From assembly GCA_015680685.1 (NCBI GenBank), contig MNCI01009412.1, positions 1,174,421 through 1,238,420 on the forward strand: DNA of 64,000 nucleotides. The letters are read 5' to 3'. This DNA is from Gnetum montanum. Taxonomy: Eukaryota > Streptophyta > Gnetopsida > Gnetales > Gnetaceae. A program made the position numbers and the translations under genes. Below are positions 44,940 through 57,100 of this stretch, piece after piece. Under the pieces are notes generated by a model. It ran no database searches. It had not been told where the DNA came from and was given only the letters and a program-made list of their open reading frames with translations. Every line of letters starts with the position of its first letter. Positions within the stretch are counted from its first letter, which is position 1.

Positions 44940-46000
44940 GAATGATTAACTAGATTGGCCAACTCATTCCCATCCATGTCTACAATCCTAAATACTCTAT
45001 TACCATAGGCTCTAGTGACTAGGAAGGACCCTTCCTAGTTGGCTGAGAATTTATCCACATGCTCAAAAATAGCTTTAAGGACCAATTCACCTTTCTTAAT
45101 CTTATGCTTAGTTAAGTTATGATGGTGCTACCATTTTTTCCTTTCTTGATACCACTCAATGTGATCAAGAGCTTGCACACATTGCTCCTCCACTGAGTCT
45201 AGGTCTACTATCTGCAACTCCTTACTCTGCTCATTTTTGGTAAAGTTAGATAGGGCTACTTGAAGTAATGATATAAGTAATTTAAGAGGTAAAAAAAATT
45301 TAGAATCATAAACCAAGCTATAAGGTATTACACCACCTACCATACAGTAGATTTTCCAATAGGCCCAAAGTGCATGGAGGATCCACTCATGCCACTTCTG
45401 CTTGTTGTTGTTGAGCATTTTCTTTAGCAAGTTGATGATGGTCTTGTTGCTTGCTTCTAATTTTCCATTGGTTTGAGGGTAATAACATGAAAAAAAATAA
45501 TGGTTAATGCCTAGGTCATGATAGAAATTATTTGTTTCTTAGATACTAAATTGTAGTCCATTGTTTATAACTATGGTCATGGGTATGCCAAAATGGCTAT
45601 TATGTTATCTAAAATGAATTTACAAACTTTCTTAGATGTTGTCCTTTTTAAGGGAATAGATTCAACCCCCTTGTTAAATTATTTTTTTGGGGTGATAATG
45701 AAGCTATGTTTTATGGAAGGCTTAGGTGTTATAGATCCAATGATATCCAAAACCCTGATTGAAATGGCCAAGTGATCTAAGTAGTGTGCACCTTAGTTGG
45801 CAGTACTTGAATGAGATTACTATGCCATTAGTACATGTCATAGGTCTTAATCTTCTACAAGTAGTTGCTTTTCATAAGGATCCAATAATAGCCTAACCTC
45901 CTAATCTTAGTAACCATAGCTCTAGGTCCTATATTTCCTACACAAAAATCCTCATGAACCTACTCTAGGACTATTCTAGCTTCAATGTTATAAGCACTTT
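44940..46000 (-). pseudogene. Integrase of element C
   Basis: The best-preserved part (45430-45128) has WHEWILHALWAYW and the run after IPYSLVYDSKFFLPLKL, matching B at 18986-18708. The C-terminal domain is recognisable at 45110-44950. Multiple stops and frameshifts. Confidence 0.7.
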
Positions 46001-46099
46001 AATAATACACCATCGTAGGACCATCAACATAATTTGTTATTGCTACTATGACATGTTTTTTGATCATTTACATATAGTGTCCTTTTGAGTAGTAGTTAG

Positions 46100-46620
46100 G
46101 CCTTGTGAAGATTCACCATGCATAAGGTAAAATTTGATATCATCGTACCACTCCCTAGCAAGTGAAGTATGAATGATGACCACAAAGATATCTTCAGTGC
46201 TTTACATGATGAATATAGCATAGTCCACAATCAAGGTGGGTAACTAATAAACACATCTAACATAACACTATGGGCTAGAGCTACAATGGCATCGGCTATG
46301 GCATTCTCATTTCGAGGTATGTGTTGGATATTAATATCTATGAATTGTTGTAACAACTATTTTTCTAGGTCATAGTTAGGATGTAAATGTTTTTCTTTGC
46401 ATGCATAAACCTTGGTTACTTCATTGACCATAATTTGTGAGTCACCTTTGATTATTAATTGTTTAATTCCTAGGTCACTAGCTAGCATCATTCCTTTGAA
46501 CAAACCCTCATACTTTGCTATGTTGTTGCTACATTGAAACCCAAAATAGTAGGAAAAGGATCAAATTTCACCAAATGGAAAGGTTATGATGTTAGTGACA
46601 CTAGCCTCATGGGAAATTTA
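46100..46620 (-). pseudogene. Archaeal-type RNase H remnant of element C
   Basis: Aligns with 19734-20120 of B. The - strand encodes a VP-R/C-NEN-x-IADA-like run near 46330-46280. Heavily decayed. Confidence 0.55.
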
Positions 46621-46739
46621 GGCTCCATCAAAGTACATGACCACCTCATAAACCTCTAGTACTTGGCTAAAGGTGTTGATATGTTCATCAAGAAACTCAA
46701 GATCTATAGTTACATGGTCATTAACAAGTGAAATAGTGA

Positions 46740-48000
46740 GTTGTATAGCTATAGCTTAACCTTTTGTTAAGGAGTAAGAGATGTAATGAAGGTCAAACTC
46801 TACCATTATGGCTTTCCATTAAGCTATATTGCTACTCTCATAGACATTGGTTTTTATGACTCTAATCATGTTATCCTTGCTAATGATGTTGCCCTATCTT
46901 CTAAAGTGGTAGTGTCTCCACTTCTTCAATGAGAAGACTAGTACTAGAGAATACTTCTTCACTTCAATGTATTAGGTCTCATGGGTAACTAATGCATGGC
47001 TAAGGTAGTATACTAGCATCTCTACTCCATCATCGCATTTTTGATAGAGTATAGAGATAATGGAAGTGTCAAAGATAGCAAGGTAGATGTAAAATAATTT
47101 TTCCTCTTGCAAAGGATAGACTATTCACAATTGCACCAACTCTTGCTTAAGGTTTTCAAAGGCCTCTTAGCATTGTGCCATCCACTCATAGTGAACCCCT
47201 TCTTAAGCAAATGTTGCATGGGTTGTAACTTATCTATACACCTAGTGATCAACCTACAAATAAATTGTAATCTATTTCATAGTCCCTAAAGCTCCTTAAA
47301 GTTATTTGGCACTACCAAGTTGGAGATGGCCTTAACCTTATTAGGATTGACATGTATCCTTACTTCAAATGCTACAAAGCCATGCATCTTACCAGTCTTC
47401 ACACCGAAAAAACACTTTTTGGGATTGAGCCTAAGTTCATAGTTAAGGTATCATTTAAACACAAGATCTAGGTCACTAGAATGGTTTTTTGCCACTTTTG
47501 ACTTAATACTTATATCATCTACATAATTGCTGAGCAAACCTTGCATGTAATCACTAAAGATATAGTTCATGGCTCTCTGGTAAGTAGCTCTTATATTCTT
47601 AAGGAAAAAGGACATCATAGTATAGAAAAAGGTACCTCAAAGGGGTCATGAAGATCATGCTGAGATAATGTTTTGGCTTGATCTTAATCTCGTTGTATCC
47701 CGAGTACCCATCCATAAAGGATAATAAGGTATGTCTAGCCATAGTATCGATAAGTTAATTAATACTAGGCAAAAGGAAGTCATCCTTGATGGTCACTTTA
47801 TTTAAATCTTGGAAATTGATGCAAATATGGATACTCTCATTTTTCTTAGGGACTATCACTATGTTGGACACCCACTCTACGTAGTCGATTTCCCTAATAA
47901 AACTATCTTGGTAGAGTTTTGAGATTTCATCACTAATCGCTAGGGCCAAATTAGGTCTAATCTTGCATATTTTTCACTTATCTAGTCTAATCCTAGGCTC
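46740..48000 (-). pseudogene. Reverse transcriptase/RNase H of element C
   Basis: The frame 47949-47755 shows the N-terminal RT region: EWVSNIVIVPKKNESIHICI and FQDLNKVTIKDDFLLPSIN, matching B. Palm, thumb and RNase H follow to 46740 in broken frames. No intact catalytic frame remains. Confidence 0.7.
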
Positions 48001-48079
48001 TAGTATGATGTTGTGTTGTACTAGGAATGGGTCTAGTCATAGCATATCTTCATATGACTAGGCAAAGGACTTAATATTA

Positions 48080-48400
48080 TCTTGAATGACCTTGGTAATG
48101 TCTTGAGCCTATTAAGGTTCTAGTGAGGAAGTTAGTTTTAGTGTTTTCACCTTACCACTATGTGTTGTGATAGGAACATCAAACTAGAGAGTCTTTAGTT
48201 ATGTCAACCACCTCTATCTCAAGAGTTTTAAATAGGTTTTCAAGCCATTTTGGAGGTTTCTCTATTGAGGCTATGCAATCGACAAGATCCTCAAGTTCAA
48301 GATCTAAGCAGTCACAATCGATGCACTGTTTAACATCATTATGAGATTTGCTTATGCTCAAAGGTAAACTAATCTACTCCCAAGTACTCATACTTCATTC
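48080..48400 (-). pseudogene. Pre-RT linker of element C
   Basis: A short acidic frame (48361-48179: DCDCLDLELEDLVDCI) in the region between protease and RT. Matches 2955-3250 of A1 by shared stretches. Confidence 0.4.
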
Positions 48401-48609
48401 CTACATGTCAACCATAAGTACATTAAGTGGAACCTAGGTAAAGATCAATAAATAAGACTAAAAGACTATGATATTACGCAAAAATATGCTACTCTGGTGC
48501 CAAACAAAATGCAAATGGGATCATATATGGCTATATAAAAAAGGGTAGATATAGGTAGATGAAATAGAATAAAGGCTAAAAAAATATCAAAACAAGTGAA
48601 ACAAGGTCA

Positions 48610-48730
48610 TAATAGGTCACAAGCTTGCCAATTTAAGGCCATAGAAGGCCATGATGCCAATTTAGAGTCTTGGTGGACTATGATGCTAGTTTAAGGTCTT
48701 AGTGGGTCATGGTCACATGGTACCAAATGG
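48610..48730 (-). repeat. Palindrome-bearing array upstream of RT, element C
   Basis: Three units: GGCC-ATAGAA-GGCC, AGTC-TTGGTG-GACT and GGTC-TTAGTG-GGTC, each preceded by CCAATTTA or CTAGTTTAAG. Confidence 0.65.
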
Positions 48731-48999
48731 TGGTTAGGTAGGGTTCAACCCCATCATTAAACATGAATCCAAGACTAAATAAGGATCAAAATATAGAATA
48801 CAAAGAACCATGAAGTTATATAAAGGCTATGCGAGACCAAAAGGTCAACCATGCAAAACAAGAATAAAAACAAGTCGAAACATTGTGAAATAAGGTCAAA
48901 TAAAGAAAAATAAGCTATGTATGATAAAACATGGCTAATATAGGTCAAAAAATCTTAGTTTTTCTAGTTTTAGTCCTAAGAGGGCCATGGTTTAAGGCT

Positions 49000-51771
49000 A
49001 TAAGGTAGTTTGATAAGTTTGGGCATCAACAGAGGCTATTTCTGGGCTATTTGGACTAAAAAAGCAAGGTTTTAATGCTTCCACCCTAGATCCCCCTTGC
49101 TTCCACACTACCCAACATGGAAGGGGTGATTCCTAGTGTATATGGAACATCCAAATGATTTTCAAGTCTCATTTTGGTTAGTTTTAGACCTCTAATGACT
49201 TACATGTCAACACAGTTGACTAGGGAAGAGAATGGACTAGTCTTAGCATTAGTTTCAACTTTTGAAAGCCCTTTTTGGAGCTTGAAAATGTCCTTCACAT
49301 TAGATCCATGGTAGCCAACATGGAGCTAGCATGGAAACCAATTAATGTGTATTGTATGACATCCACATGATCAAGGTTAGGGTTTAGAGACCTTCCTAAG
49401 GCACTGCAGGGCCAAATCTATCAAAATTGATTACTTTGGAGGTCCAAAAAGGTCAAAAATTAGGATTTAAAGCTTTACCCCCCTTTTCATACACTGGCCA
49501 ATGTGGATGGAAGGGATCTCAACATGCATAATCTAAATCTATGCTAAAATATGGTTAAATAGGGTTGCATGGGTAGCTAGAATCAAGATCTAACAATTAT
49601 ACATCCTTTAACTATATTTTGAGTCCATTTTGAAGGGTATTAAGATCTAAAGAAAGTTGGGATAGCTTCCCAATCTTTTCCATGCTAAGCATGATGGCCC
49701 TAGAATGGAATAATGGGGGTGTTCTTTTACTTTGATTTTGGAATGGTCTAAGAGCACATCAACCAATTTTCTAGGCCTCTAGTGTTGTAGACCATGATTT
49801 CCCAAGTTTCTGATTGATTTTGATCATGTTTGGTGGTTGTATGAGGTTATGTAAGGTTACACTCCCCTTTGATCCATGCTGAGGGAGTTTACCCAATGTG
49901 GAAGATGAGAGTTGATGAGATTTAATGGCTAAAACAAGGTCTAACAGGCATAAACTTAAGGCTATGAGGTCTTAGTCTTCTTTTCTATAGGTTTTTGGTC
50001 TCCAAGATTGTTAATCTATTGCCAAAAGTGGAGAGGTAGCTCTTCCAAGCTATTTCTATGCTACCTAGCATGGAGGAGGCCTTCCCTAGTGTGGATGGAT
50101 CATAGATCTTAGATCTAGGTCATTTTTTACCACAATCAATCATGCATGTCAACTCCCAAAGTTTCCAAGATCAAGGGCTAGGGTTTAAGGTCAAATTTTG
50201 GTAGTTTTGAGTGTTCCAAAGTGGTTTTTGATGTTACTCCATTTTTTCCATGCTAACCAGCATGTCTCTAACTAGGAAGATCCAAGGGAAATATTTTTTA
50301 GCTATTTTTGGTACTTTTACAAAGTTTGAGAACTCTAGAAGATGCAAACAAGGTCATAGTATACATACAAGGCTATCTAGTATCAATTTGAGGTATCTGT
50401 GGGACATTTATGACTCATCCCCTAATATCCGAATTGGATCAATGCTTGTCAATGTGGGAGAGATGACTAAAGTGTGGAAGAATTAAGGGATCCTATATTT
50501 TGCTAATTTTTCTGGAAATTCTAGTTGTTCATGTGTGTTTCCAAGGATGTTGGTGTGAATCGTTGAAGCCTAAGGCTAAAATCTAGTAAGTCTAATGGTT
50601 GTAAGATGGTTCTTGGACTTACCCCTCTTCATCCATACTAGGGCTATGCTACTTAGCATGGAAAGGATGCTCCCTAGCATGGAGAATCACAAGAGGATAA
50701 TTTTTAACTATTTTAGTTGACTTCCATAAGTTTGGTGGCTTCTAAAAGGGTTGGGTTGCTACCAAAAGTTAATTTCCATGAAAATTTCACTAATTTTGGC
50801 TTCATCCCCTTCTATCCATACTAGGACTAGGATGCTCAACATGCATATGATTCTCCGCTAGTGTGGATGCAATTGAATCCAAGCTTTTAACCACTTTTAA
50901 CAAAATTTGATAGAGTTTCGAAGCTACCAAGGCTATAGTGATTGAGGGCTAGAGTTTGGTGTCAAAACTAGGCAATTTGAAGGGTTTATAAGTGGTTTTA
51001 GAAGTCATCCCTTTGGTTCCATACTAGCTCCACATTGGCCATCATGGATAGGGGCCACCCTTGAATAGAGAATCATAAAGAGGTTGATTTTTCTTGATTT
51101 CTAGATATCTAGTGGCTTCCAGAAGGGCTAACAAGGTTTTGGTGTAAGTACAAGGTAATTTATCATTATTTTCATGTATCTGGGATCTCCCATGAACCTC
51201 CCTAGTTGTATCCACACTATATCCACTCTAGCCAATGTGGATGAGATCTCCCCTAGTGTGGAACAACCAAACAAGTAAAATATAGACTCTTTCAATAGCA
51301 AATCAACCATGCATATCAGCCACTAGGGTTACCAATGTCAATTGTCAAGATTTGGTATTAAAATCCACCAGTTTGGAGGTTCCTAGGTGCCTCATGCAAA
51401 CATCCCCTATTTTTCCATGTTGGTTATGATGGCCCCAATGTGGATGATAGGGGGATGATAATTTTGTGCCATTTTTGATGAATTTTGATGTACATGGAGG
51501 GTCCAGAAGGTTCCAGCATGGTTTAGAGGTCACAAGGGTATTTTATTAAGCTACTTAGAACTAGGTTTTATTGCATACCCCTTGGGCTTCCATGTTGGCT
51601 CCATGATGGACAATGTGGAGGGGAGGGAAGGGTTCACGAGTGTGAAGAAGATTATGGGTGCAAAATTGACTTATTTTAAGGCAAACTTAGGCTATAGGAG
51701 ATTGTCAAGGAGTATTAGATTTGAAAATTGGCTACCAAATGGTCAATTTTAGCAATTTTGGTGTTCCCCCT
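49000..51771. repeat. About 190-bp tandem modules in element C, first part
   Basis: A core of the form CCATGCTACCCAACATGG, often followed about 15-25 bases later by CTAGTGTGGA, recurs near 49105, 49310, 49480, 49670, 49865, 50050, 50235, 50410, 50625, 50805, 51010, 51195, 51400 and 51580. Spacing is 170-215 bases. Modules are strongly diverged between cores. No coding region is supported. Confidence 0.7.
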
Positions 51772-52062
51772 TGTTGGGGTCATGTGGTGATTGAACCATA
51801 TTATTGGATCATGGGCTAGTTTTAGTTACAAATAGTTTCTTGATGCATATATATGTAATGTTCTGAAACTCTCTTGGAACTAAAATCTAAAAAATATATA
51901 ATGAAACTCTAGTGTGGTTAAGAATGTGAGGCAATCTTGTTAAACCATGAATATTTTGTGTGTTCTATGTGTGCTTGTTTTTATTGTTCTTGTTCTTGTT
52001 TTTCTTTTCGTTTCTTTTTTCTTTTTTTTTCTTTTTTTTTTTGCTTGATTCATTTGCTAAAA
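51772..52062 (+). repeat. 5' LTR of the copia element
   Basis: Starts TGTTGGGGTCATGTGGTGA and matches 55944-56201 through the T-rich end and TTGCTTGATTCATTTGCTAA. The T tracts differ in length between the two LTRs. Confidence 0.85.
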
Positions 52063-52065
52063 AAC

Positions 52066-52078
52066 TAGTATCAAAGCC
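52066..52078 (+). promoter_or_regulatory. Primer binding site of the copia element
   Basis: TAGTATCAAAGCC is two changes from TGGTATCAGAGCC, the initiator-Met-tRNA complement used by copia elements. Confidence 0.75.
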
Positions 52079-52107
52079 AAGTTTGCAAGGGATCAATGAG
52101 AGAGATG

Positions 52108-52569
52108 GCATTGGAGGATGAGAAAGTCTAGATCGACAAGCTTGATGGGATGGACTTCAGGTTCTGGAAGATGCAAATTCAATATTATTTATACCAAAAG
52201 AAGTTGCACAAACTGATGTTGGGGAAGACGCTAGATCATATAAGCAAAGAGGATTGGAAAATGTTAGATCACCAAGCTTTTGGGGTGATTCATTTAACAT
52301 TATTACATAACACTGCATTCAATATCATTAATGAAAAGACTACTCAAGGTTTGATGAAGGCCTTATTAGATATGTACTCGAAGCCATCTACCTTAAACAA
52401 GGTATATCTAATGCATCAATTATTCAATCTAAGGATTTCTAAAGATGTGTCAATTACAAATCACATCAATGAGTTCAATGTGATCATGAGTCAATTAAGT
52501 TCTATGGAAATTGACTTTGATGATGAGGTCAAAGAATTGATCATGTTATCATCATTGCCTAATAGCTAA
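52108..52569 (+). pseudogene. Copia gag (UBN2-type)
   Basis: The frame at 52150-52569 has MDFRFWKMQIQYYLYQKKLH, then LMKALLDMYSKPSTLNKVYL and the run to VKELIMLSSLPNS, the standard arrangement of Tnt1-like gag. Upstream codons (KLDG) are in the same frame. A zinc-knuckle remnant (YWNCD-stop-KGR) lies near 52800. Gag forms the particle carrying element RNA. Confidence 0.8.
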
Positions 52570-52849
52570 TCTACAACAATGACTATAGTTAGTAGTTCAT
52601 GAAGATATCAAAAATTGAAGTTGTCTAGAGTTTGAGATCTAATTCTCAGTGAGGATATCTATAGAAGAGAGTTAGGTGAATCTTTGGGTTCTACCTTGAG
52701 TAATGAAGGTAGAGGTAGAAGTCTTCAGTAGGGACAAAATCAAGGCCATGGAAAACCAAAGTACAAGGAAAGAAGTTGATCCAAGGGTTGTAAGAATGTC
52801 ACCTATTGGAATTGTGATTAGAAAGGTCGCCTCAGGAAATAATGCATGG

Positions 52850-53345
52850 CACTAAAAAAAGAAAATAAAAATTACCATGATGATTCAACAAATGTAGCTA
52901 CTGAAGAAATTACTGATTCACTTGTTTGTTGTGTGGACAGTGGTATTGAGTCTTGGATTCTTGATTCAGATGCTTTGTTTCACTCTACTCCTTCTAAAGA
53001 ATAATTTAATAACTATGTTGCTAGGAATTTTGGAAAGGTTTATCTTGTAGATGATGAGCCATTGAACATTATGGAAAAGTGTGATGTTTATATAAATATT
53101 GCCCATAGGAAGCAACTGAAGTTATATAATGTTAGACATGTTCTAAGTTTAAAGAAAAACCTTATTTCTATGGGTTAGACAAATGGTGAAGGCTATAGTA
53201 TAGTATTTGGAGGTAGATCCTAAAAAATAATTAAAGGAAATATTATCATTGCTCAGGGAAATAAGGTGAGAACATTGTACACTAGTTAAGAAATAAAAGA
53301 CATAGTGTCAGTAGTTGATTCAGAATCAACATTAACATTGTGGCA
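52850..53345 (+). pseudogene. Copia protease region
   Basis: The region between zinc knuckle and integrase. It shows a decayed WILDSDALFHSTPSKE (usual form W-x-x-DSGA/CS-x-H-x-x) near 52960, the aspartic protease active site with DSG altered to DSD. Frameshifts and stops occur. Confidence 0.6.
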
Positions 53346-54220
53346 TTAGAGCTTAAGTTAATGAGTGAAAAGGGAATGATGTTGCTGGCCTCACAAGGGA
53401 TATTACTAGACTTGAAGTCTATTGATGTTGGTTTATGTGAAGGACGTGTTTAGGGAAAGCATAAAAGAGTCAGTTTCTCAAAAGTTGGAAGAACATCAAA
53501 GACTAAGAATTTGAAACTAGTACATACAAATGTATGGGGACTAGCCCTAGTGAGTCCTCTTGGTGTCTCATGCTATTGTGTCACATTCATTGATGATTCC
53601 ACTATAAATGTATGGGTTTATTTTCTTAAAAATAAATCTGATGTGTTTTCTACATTTAAAAGATGAAAGGAAGAAGTGGAGAACCAAACTAGTTTGAAAG
53701 TCAAGTGTTTGAGGCCTAATAATGGAGGGTAGTATGATATTCTAGAGTTCAAGAATTTCTATTCTAAGAATGGAATTAGAATGATTAAGATGGTTCTTGG
53801 AACAATGGAGCAAAATGGTATTGCTGAGAGAATGAATAGGACCTTGAATAAAAGAGCTAGAAGCATGAGGATATCTTCTAGACTACCAACGATGTTTTAG
53901 ATAGATGCAGTCAACACAGTAGCCTACCTCATAAATTGAGAACCTTTAGTTATACTAGAATTTAAGATACTTGAGGAGGAATGGTTAGGAAAGATAGTAA
54001 ACCTTTCACATTTAAAAGTTTTTGGTTGTGTATCATATGTGCACTTAGGTTTTGGCATCTAAGATAAACTTGACCCTAAAGATAAGAAATGTTATTTTAT
54101 TGGCTATGGTTTTGATAATTTTGGTTATCATTTTTGGGATGATTAAAATAGAAAAATTATGAAGCACAGGGATGCCACTTTTAATGAACATGTGGTGCAC
54201 AATGACTAGTCCAAATCAAA
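53346..54220 (+). pseudogene. Copia integrase
   Basis: Recognisable features are a GAG-pre-integrase stretch near 53340-53500, LKLVHTNVWG (core start, D changed to N), YCVTFIDDST, then EQNGIAERMNRTLNKRARSM and LKVFGCVSYVH, ending with KKCYFIGYG near 54100. Stops are mostly TAG. The enzyme would integrate the cDNA. Confidence 0.8.
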
Positions 54221-54554
54221 ATCTAATAGTGCAAGGAAGCAAAAAAAGGAAAGTAAGAATGTTAAATTGGAAAAGATATCTAAGAGAGATGTAGCTAGAA
54301 GGATTCATGAAAATCCTAGAGATAGGATAGCTAAAGATGAAGCTAAATTTTAGTTAAAAATAGTTACACCAAAGCCTCAGTTGAAAAGGTCTACTAGAAT
54401 ACCAAAGCCTAGAGATAGATACTCTTCCTCATTACATTATTTAGTTTTGACTAATGCTAAAAAACTAGAATGTTTTAATGAAGTAATGTAGCTGACAAAT
54501 CATGTTAAGTGAAAGTTAGCTATGAGAGATGAGATGAAGTCACTCCAAAAGAAT

Positions 54555-54836
54555 ATGACATGAACACTAACATGTTACCAGAAGAAAATAGGGCATTACA
54601 GAACAAGCGGATGTATAGGATCAAGGATGAACATGATATTAGCAAAAGATACAAGGTAAGGTTGGTAGTTAAGGACTTCCAACAGAAAAGAGGAATTGAC
54701 TACACAAACATTTTCTCTCATGTGGTAAAGTTGACTACCATTAGATATTGCTAAGTATTGTAGCTACTAATGATTTGCATCTAGAGTAATTAAATGTCAA
54801 AATTGCTTTCTTGCATGGTAACTTGAATACTATTTT
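54555..54836 (+). pseudogene. Copia reverse transcriptase, N-terminal part
   Basis: YRIKDEHDISKRYKVRLVVK and the run FQQKRGIDYTNIFSHVVKLT match the copia RT start. Shortly after the LHLEQLDVKTAFLHG-like region (decayed, about 54776-54825) the RT sequence stops and a minisatellite begins. The catalytic YVDD region is missing. Confidence 0.75.
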
Positions 54837-54884
54837 TTGGTTGCTACCTTTCCTTTGTATTCTTTGGAAGTTGAAGGTTTGAAA

Positions 54885-55172
54885 GTTAAAGGATCAACCA
54901 TTAAAAAATTTGAAGGGTTGATCATTATAGAAGTTAAAGTGTCAACTGTTACAAATGTTGAAAGGTCAACCATTACAAAAGTTGAAGGGTTGGCTGTTAT
55001 AGAAGTTAAAGGGTCAACCATTATAAAAGTTGAAGGATTGATGATTACAAAAGTTGAACTGTTGGCTATTATAGAAGTTGAAGAATTAACCATTACAAAA
55101 GTTGAAAGGTCAACCATTATAGAAGTTAAAGGGTCGGTTGTTACAAAAGTTGAAGGGTCAGTTGTTACAAAT
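54885..55172 (+). repeat. 24-bp minisatellite, 12 units, inside copia RT
   Basis: Units of the form GTTGAAGGGTCAACCATTACAAAA repeat in frame for 288 bases, encoding an 8-residue repeat like VEGSTITK. The + frame stays open from 54837 to 55259. Two unit types (ending ATAGAA and ACAAAA) partly alternate. It replaces the central RT, since the sequence before is RT N-terminal and after (55190) is the MYAMICTKP region. Confidence 0.85.
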
Positions 55173-55189
55173 GTTGAAGTGTCAAAAGT

Positions 55190-55860
55190 TAAAGGGATGC
55201 TATTTTCTCTCCCTTTTATCTGGAAGTTTGATGTATGCTATGATTTGTACCAAACCTAACATAGAAAATGTAGTGGGAGTTGTTAGCAAGTTCATGTTTG
55301 ATTTAAGAAGGGAGAATTGGGAAGCTATAAAGTGTCTCCTAAGATATCTGAAAGGAACTTCAAGTATGGCACTTTGTCTTAAAAGGAGCAACATTACTCT
55401 AATGTAGATTTATGAGGTTATTTGGATAGTAGGAAGAACACCACTACTTATCTTTTCACTCTGGGTAGTACTACTATGAGTTGGATGTCTCAACTTCAAA
55501 AGAGTGTTGCTTTCTTAACCATAAAAGTAGAATATATGGATATATCAAAAGTTGGAAAGGAGATGATTTGGTTGAAGGGTCTTCTAAGAGAGTTGGATAA
55601 GACACAGGATAGTAGCAAGCTTTTCAGTGATAGTTAGAGTGTCATACATCTAGCTAGAGATCTAGTTTTTCATTCCAAATCTCAAAATATTTAGTTGAGG
55701 TATCATCATATTCGTGGGTTCATAGATGATGGTACATTACTGCTAAGGAAGATTCCTAGGTCAAAGAACCTTACAGACATGTTGACCAAGGTAGTTACCA
55801 CTGCTAAGCTGAGGCTCTACATGACCTTAGTACACCTCCATGGTTAGTGATGAGGAGGTG
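55190..55860 (+). pseudogene. Copia RT C-terminal end and RNase H
   Basis: Begins with the standard SLMYAMICTKPNIENVVGVV, then WEAIKCLLRYLKGTSSMALC, the RNase H start with SRKNTTTYLFTLG, the run SVAFLTIKVEYMDISKVGKE, the stretch near HHIRGFIDDG and a NLTDMLTK end. The order is normal for Tnt1-like elements. Frame breaks occur near 55405 and 55640. Confidence 0.8.
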
Positions 55861-55943
55861 TCACACTAGGAGTTGGTGATGTACATGGGAGAATTAAGGT
55901 TGCAAGAATTTTTTTTCTTTAGATCAATCTCCAAGTGGGATAT

Positions 55944-56201
55944 TGTTGGAGTTATGTGGTGACTGATCTGGATTATTGGGTCATGGGCTAGTTTTGATTA
56001 TGGATGATTTCTTGATGCATATTTGTGTAACATTCCAAAACTCTCTTGTAACTATAATCTACAAAATATTTAATGAAACTCTAGTACAGCTATGAATATG
56101 AGGCAATCCTACTAAACCACAAAAATTTTGTGTTCTATATATGCTTATTTTTCCTATTCTTGTTGTTTTTTTTTTTTTTTTGCTTAATTCATTTCCTAAC
56201 A
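55944..56201 (+). repeat. 3' LTR of the copia element
   Basis: Starts TGTTGGAGTTATGTGGTGA and ends TTCATTTCCTAACA. About 30 bp shorter than the 5' LTR, largely in the T tract. Confidence 0.85.
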
Positions 56202-56860
56202 CCCCCATCCATCCATGCTACCCAATGTGAAAGAGGCCTCTCCCAATGTGGATCCACCAAATCCTAATTTTTTGAGCACTTTCAACTAGATTCAGTGAGG
56301 CTTCAAGGGTGTCGGCGTTGACTGGAAGGATTCTAGGTCATGTGAGCCTACTTTGGGTGTCAGATTTGGGCTAGATGGGAATTGAGGGATAAGCATGGAT
56401 GTTACCCCCCCTTGCTCCATGTTGAGTTCCATGATGGGTAGTGTTTCTCCATCGTGGGAACCCATAACATCAAGTTTTAATAAGATCTAACCACCTTTTA
56501 GAGCTAGGGGTTGTATGAGATAGGTTACAACTACCAAAAATGGTAAGGGAGTTAGTTTTTATGTTTTTAAAATATGGGAGGGATGCCTCCATGTTGGATC
56601 CATGATACCCAGTGTGGATACATGGGATTTTAAGGCTTAAACATTATTTTGGATGTTCCAAGGGATCAAAACACTAACATTGATGGAGTTTTCAAGCTTG
56701 CAACACCTTGCATCATAGGCATATGGTGGAGTCCATTTTCAAAAAATAAATTTTTTAAAAAATTACAATTATTTACCACCATTCCCAACATGGAAAAGAC
56801 TTCTTCCCCCCACCCATCCTTTCACTTAAGTGCACTTTGAGTTTCAGTGCATAGAATTGG
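56202..56860. repeat. About 190-bp tandem modules in element C, second part
   Basis: Cores near 56205 (CCATGCTACCCAATGTG), 56405, 56580 and 56780 continue the array broken by the copia insertion. Confidence 0.6.
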
Positions 56861-57100
56861 CAATAGGGGCATGAGAGTAGGCGTTTAGGTTTTGATTTGG
56901 TTTTTAAGGCTAAATCTGCTTCAAACCCATACTACAACTCTCATTCAACACACAACACACTGGAGAGGAATTTTAGTATAGGTTTTTTCTGCACAACACT
57001 TCTCATTCTCAATGTGGAAGCATAGATCGCCTTCCTATCCAGCATAGAGGCTTCATCCCTTCTAGTTTCCAATCTTTCTTAGCATTGGTGTAGCAAAGAT
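56861..57100 (+). other. Upstream region of the antisense gene in element C
   Basis: Lies between the last module and the first ATG at 57101. A weak TATA-like TTTAGTATAGG is near 56970. It is less convincing than the TATA box in element B. Confidence 0.35.

Larger units (their letters stand above)
51772..56201 (+). mobile_element. Copia LTR retrotransposon (Tork/Tnt1-like)
   Basis: LTRs at 51772-52062 and 55944-56201, primer binding site at 52066, polypurine tract just before 55944 (CAAGTGGGATAT), and internal order gag, PR, INT, RT, RNase H, as in Ty1/copia. Flanks are C-rich (CCCCT before, CCCCC after) and could be a decayed 5-bp target duplication. It interrupts a spacer module of element C, so it is younger than C. 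Many stops. Confidence 0.85.

Noticed and set aside
54837-55259. A 140-residue repeat protein gene
   Set aside because: It is a minisatellite inside a broken copia RT, with no promoter or independent start context. The opposite strand is also open because of the repeat.
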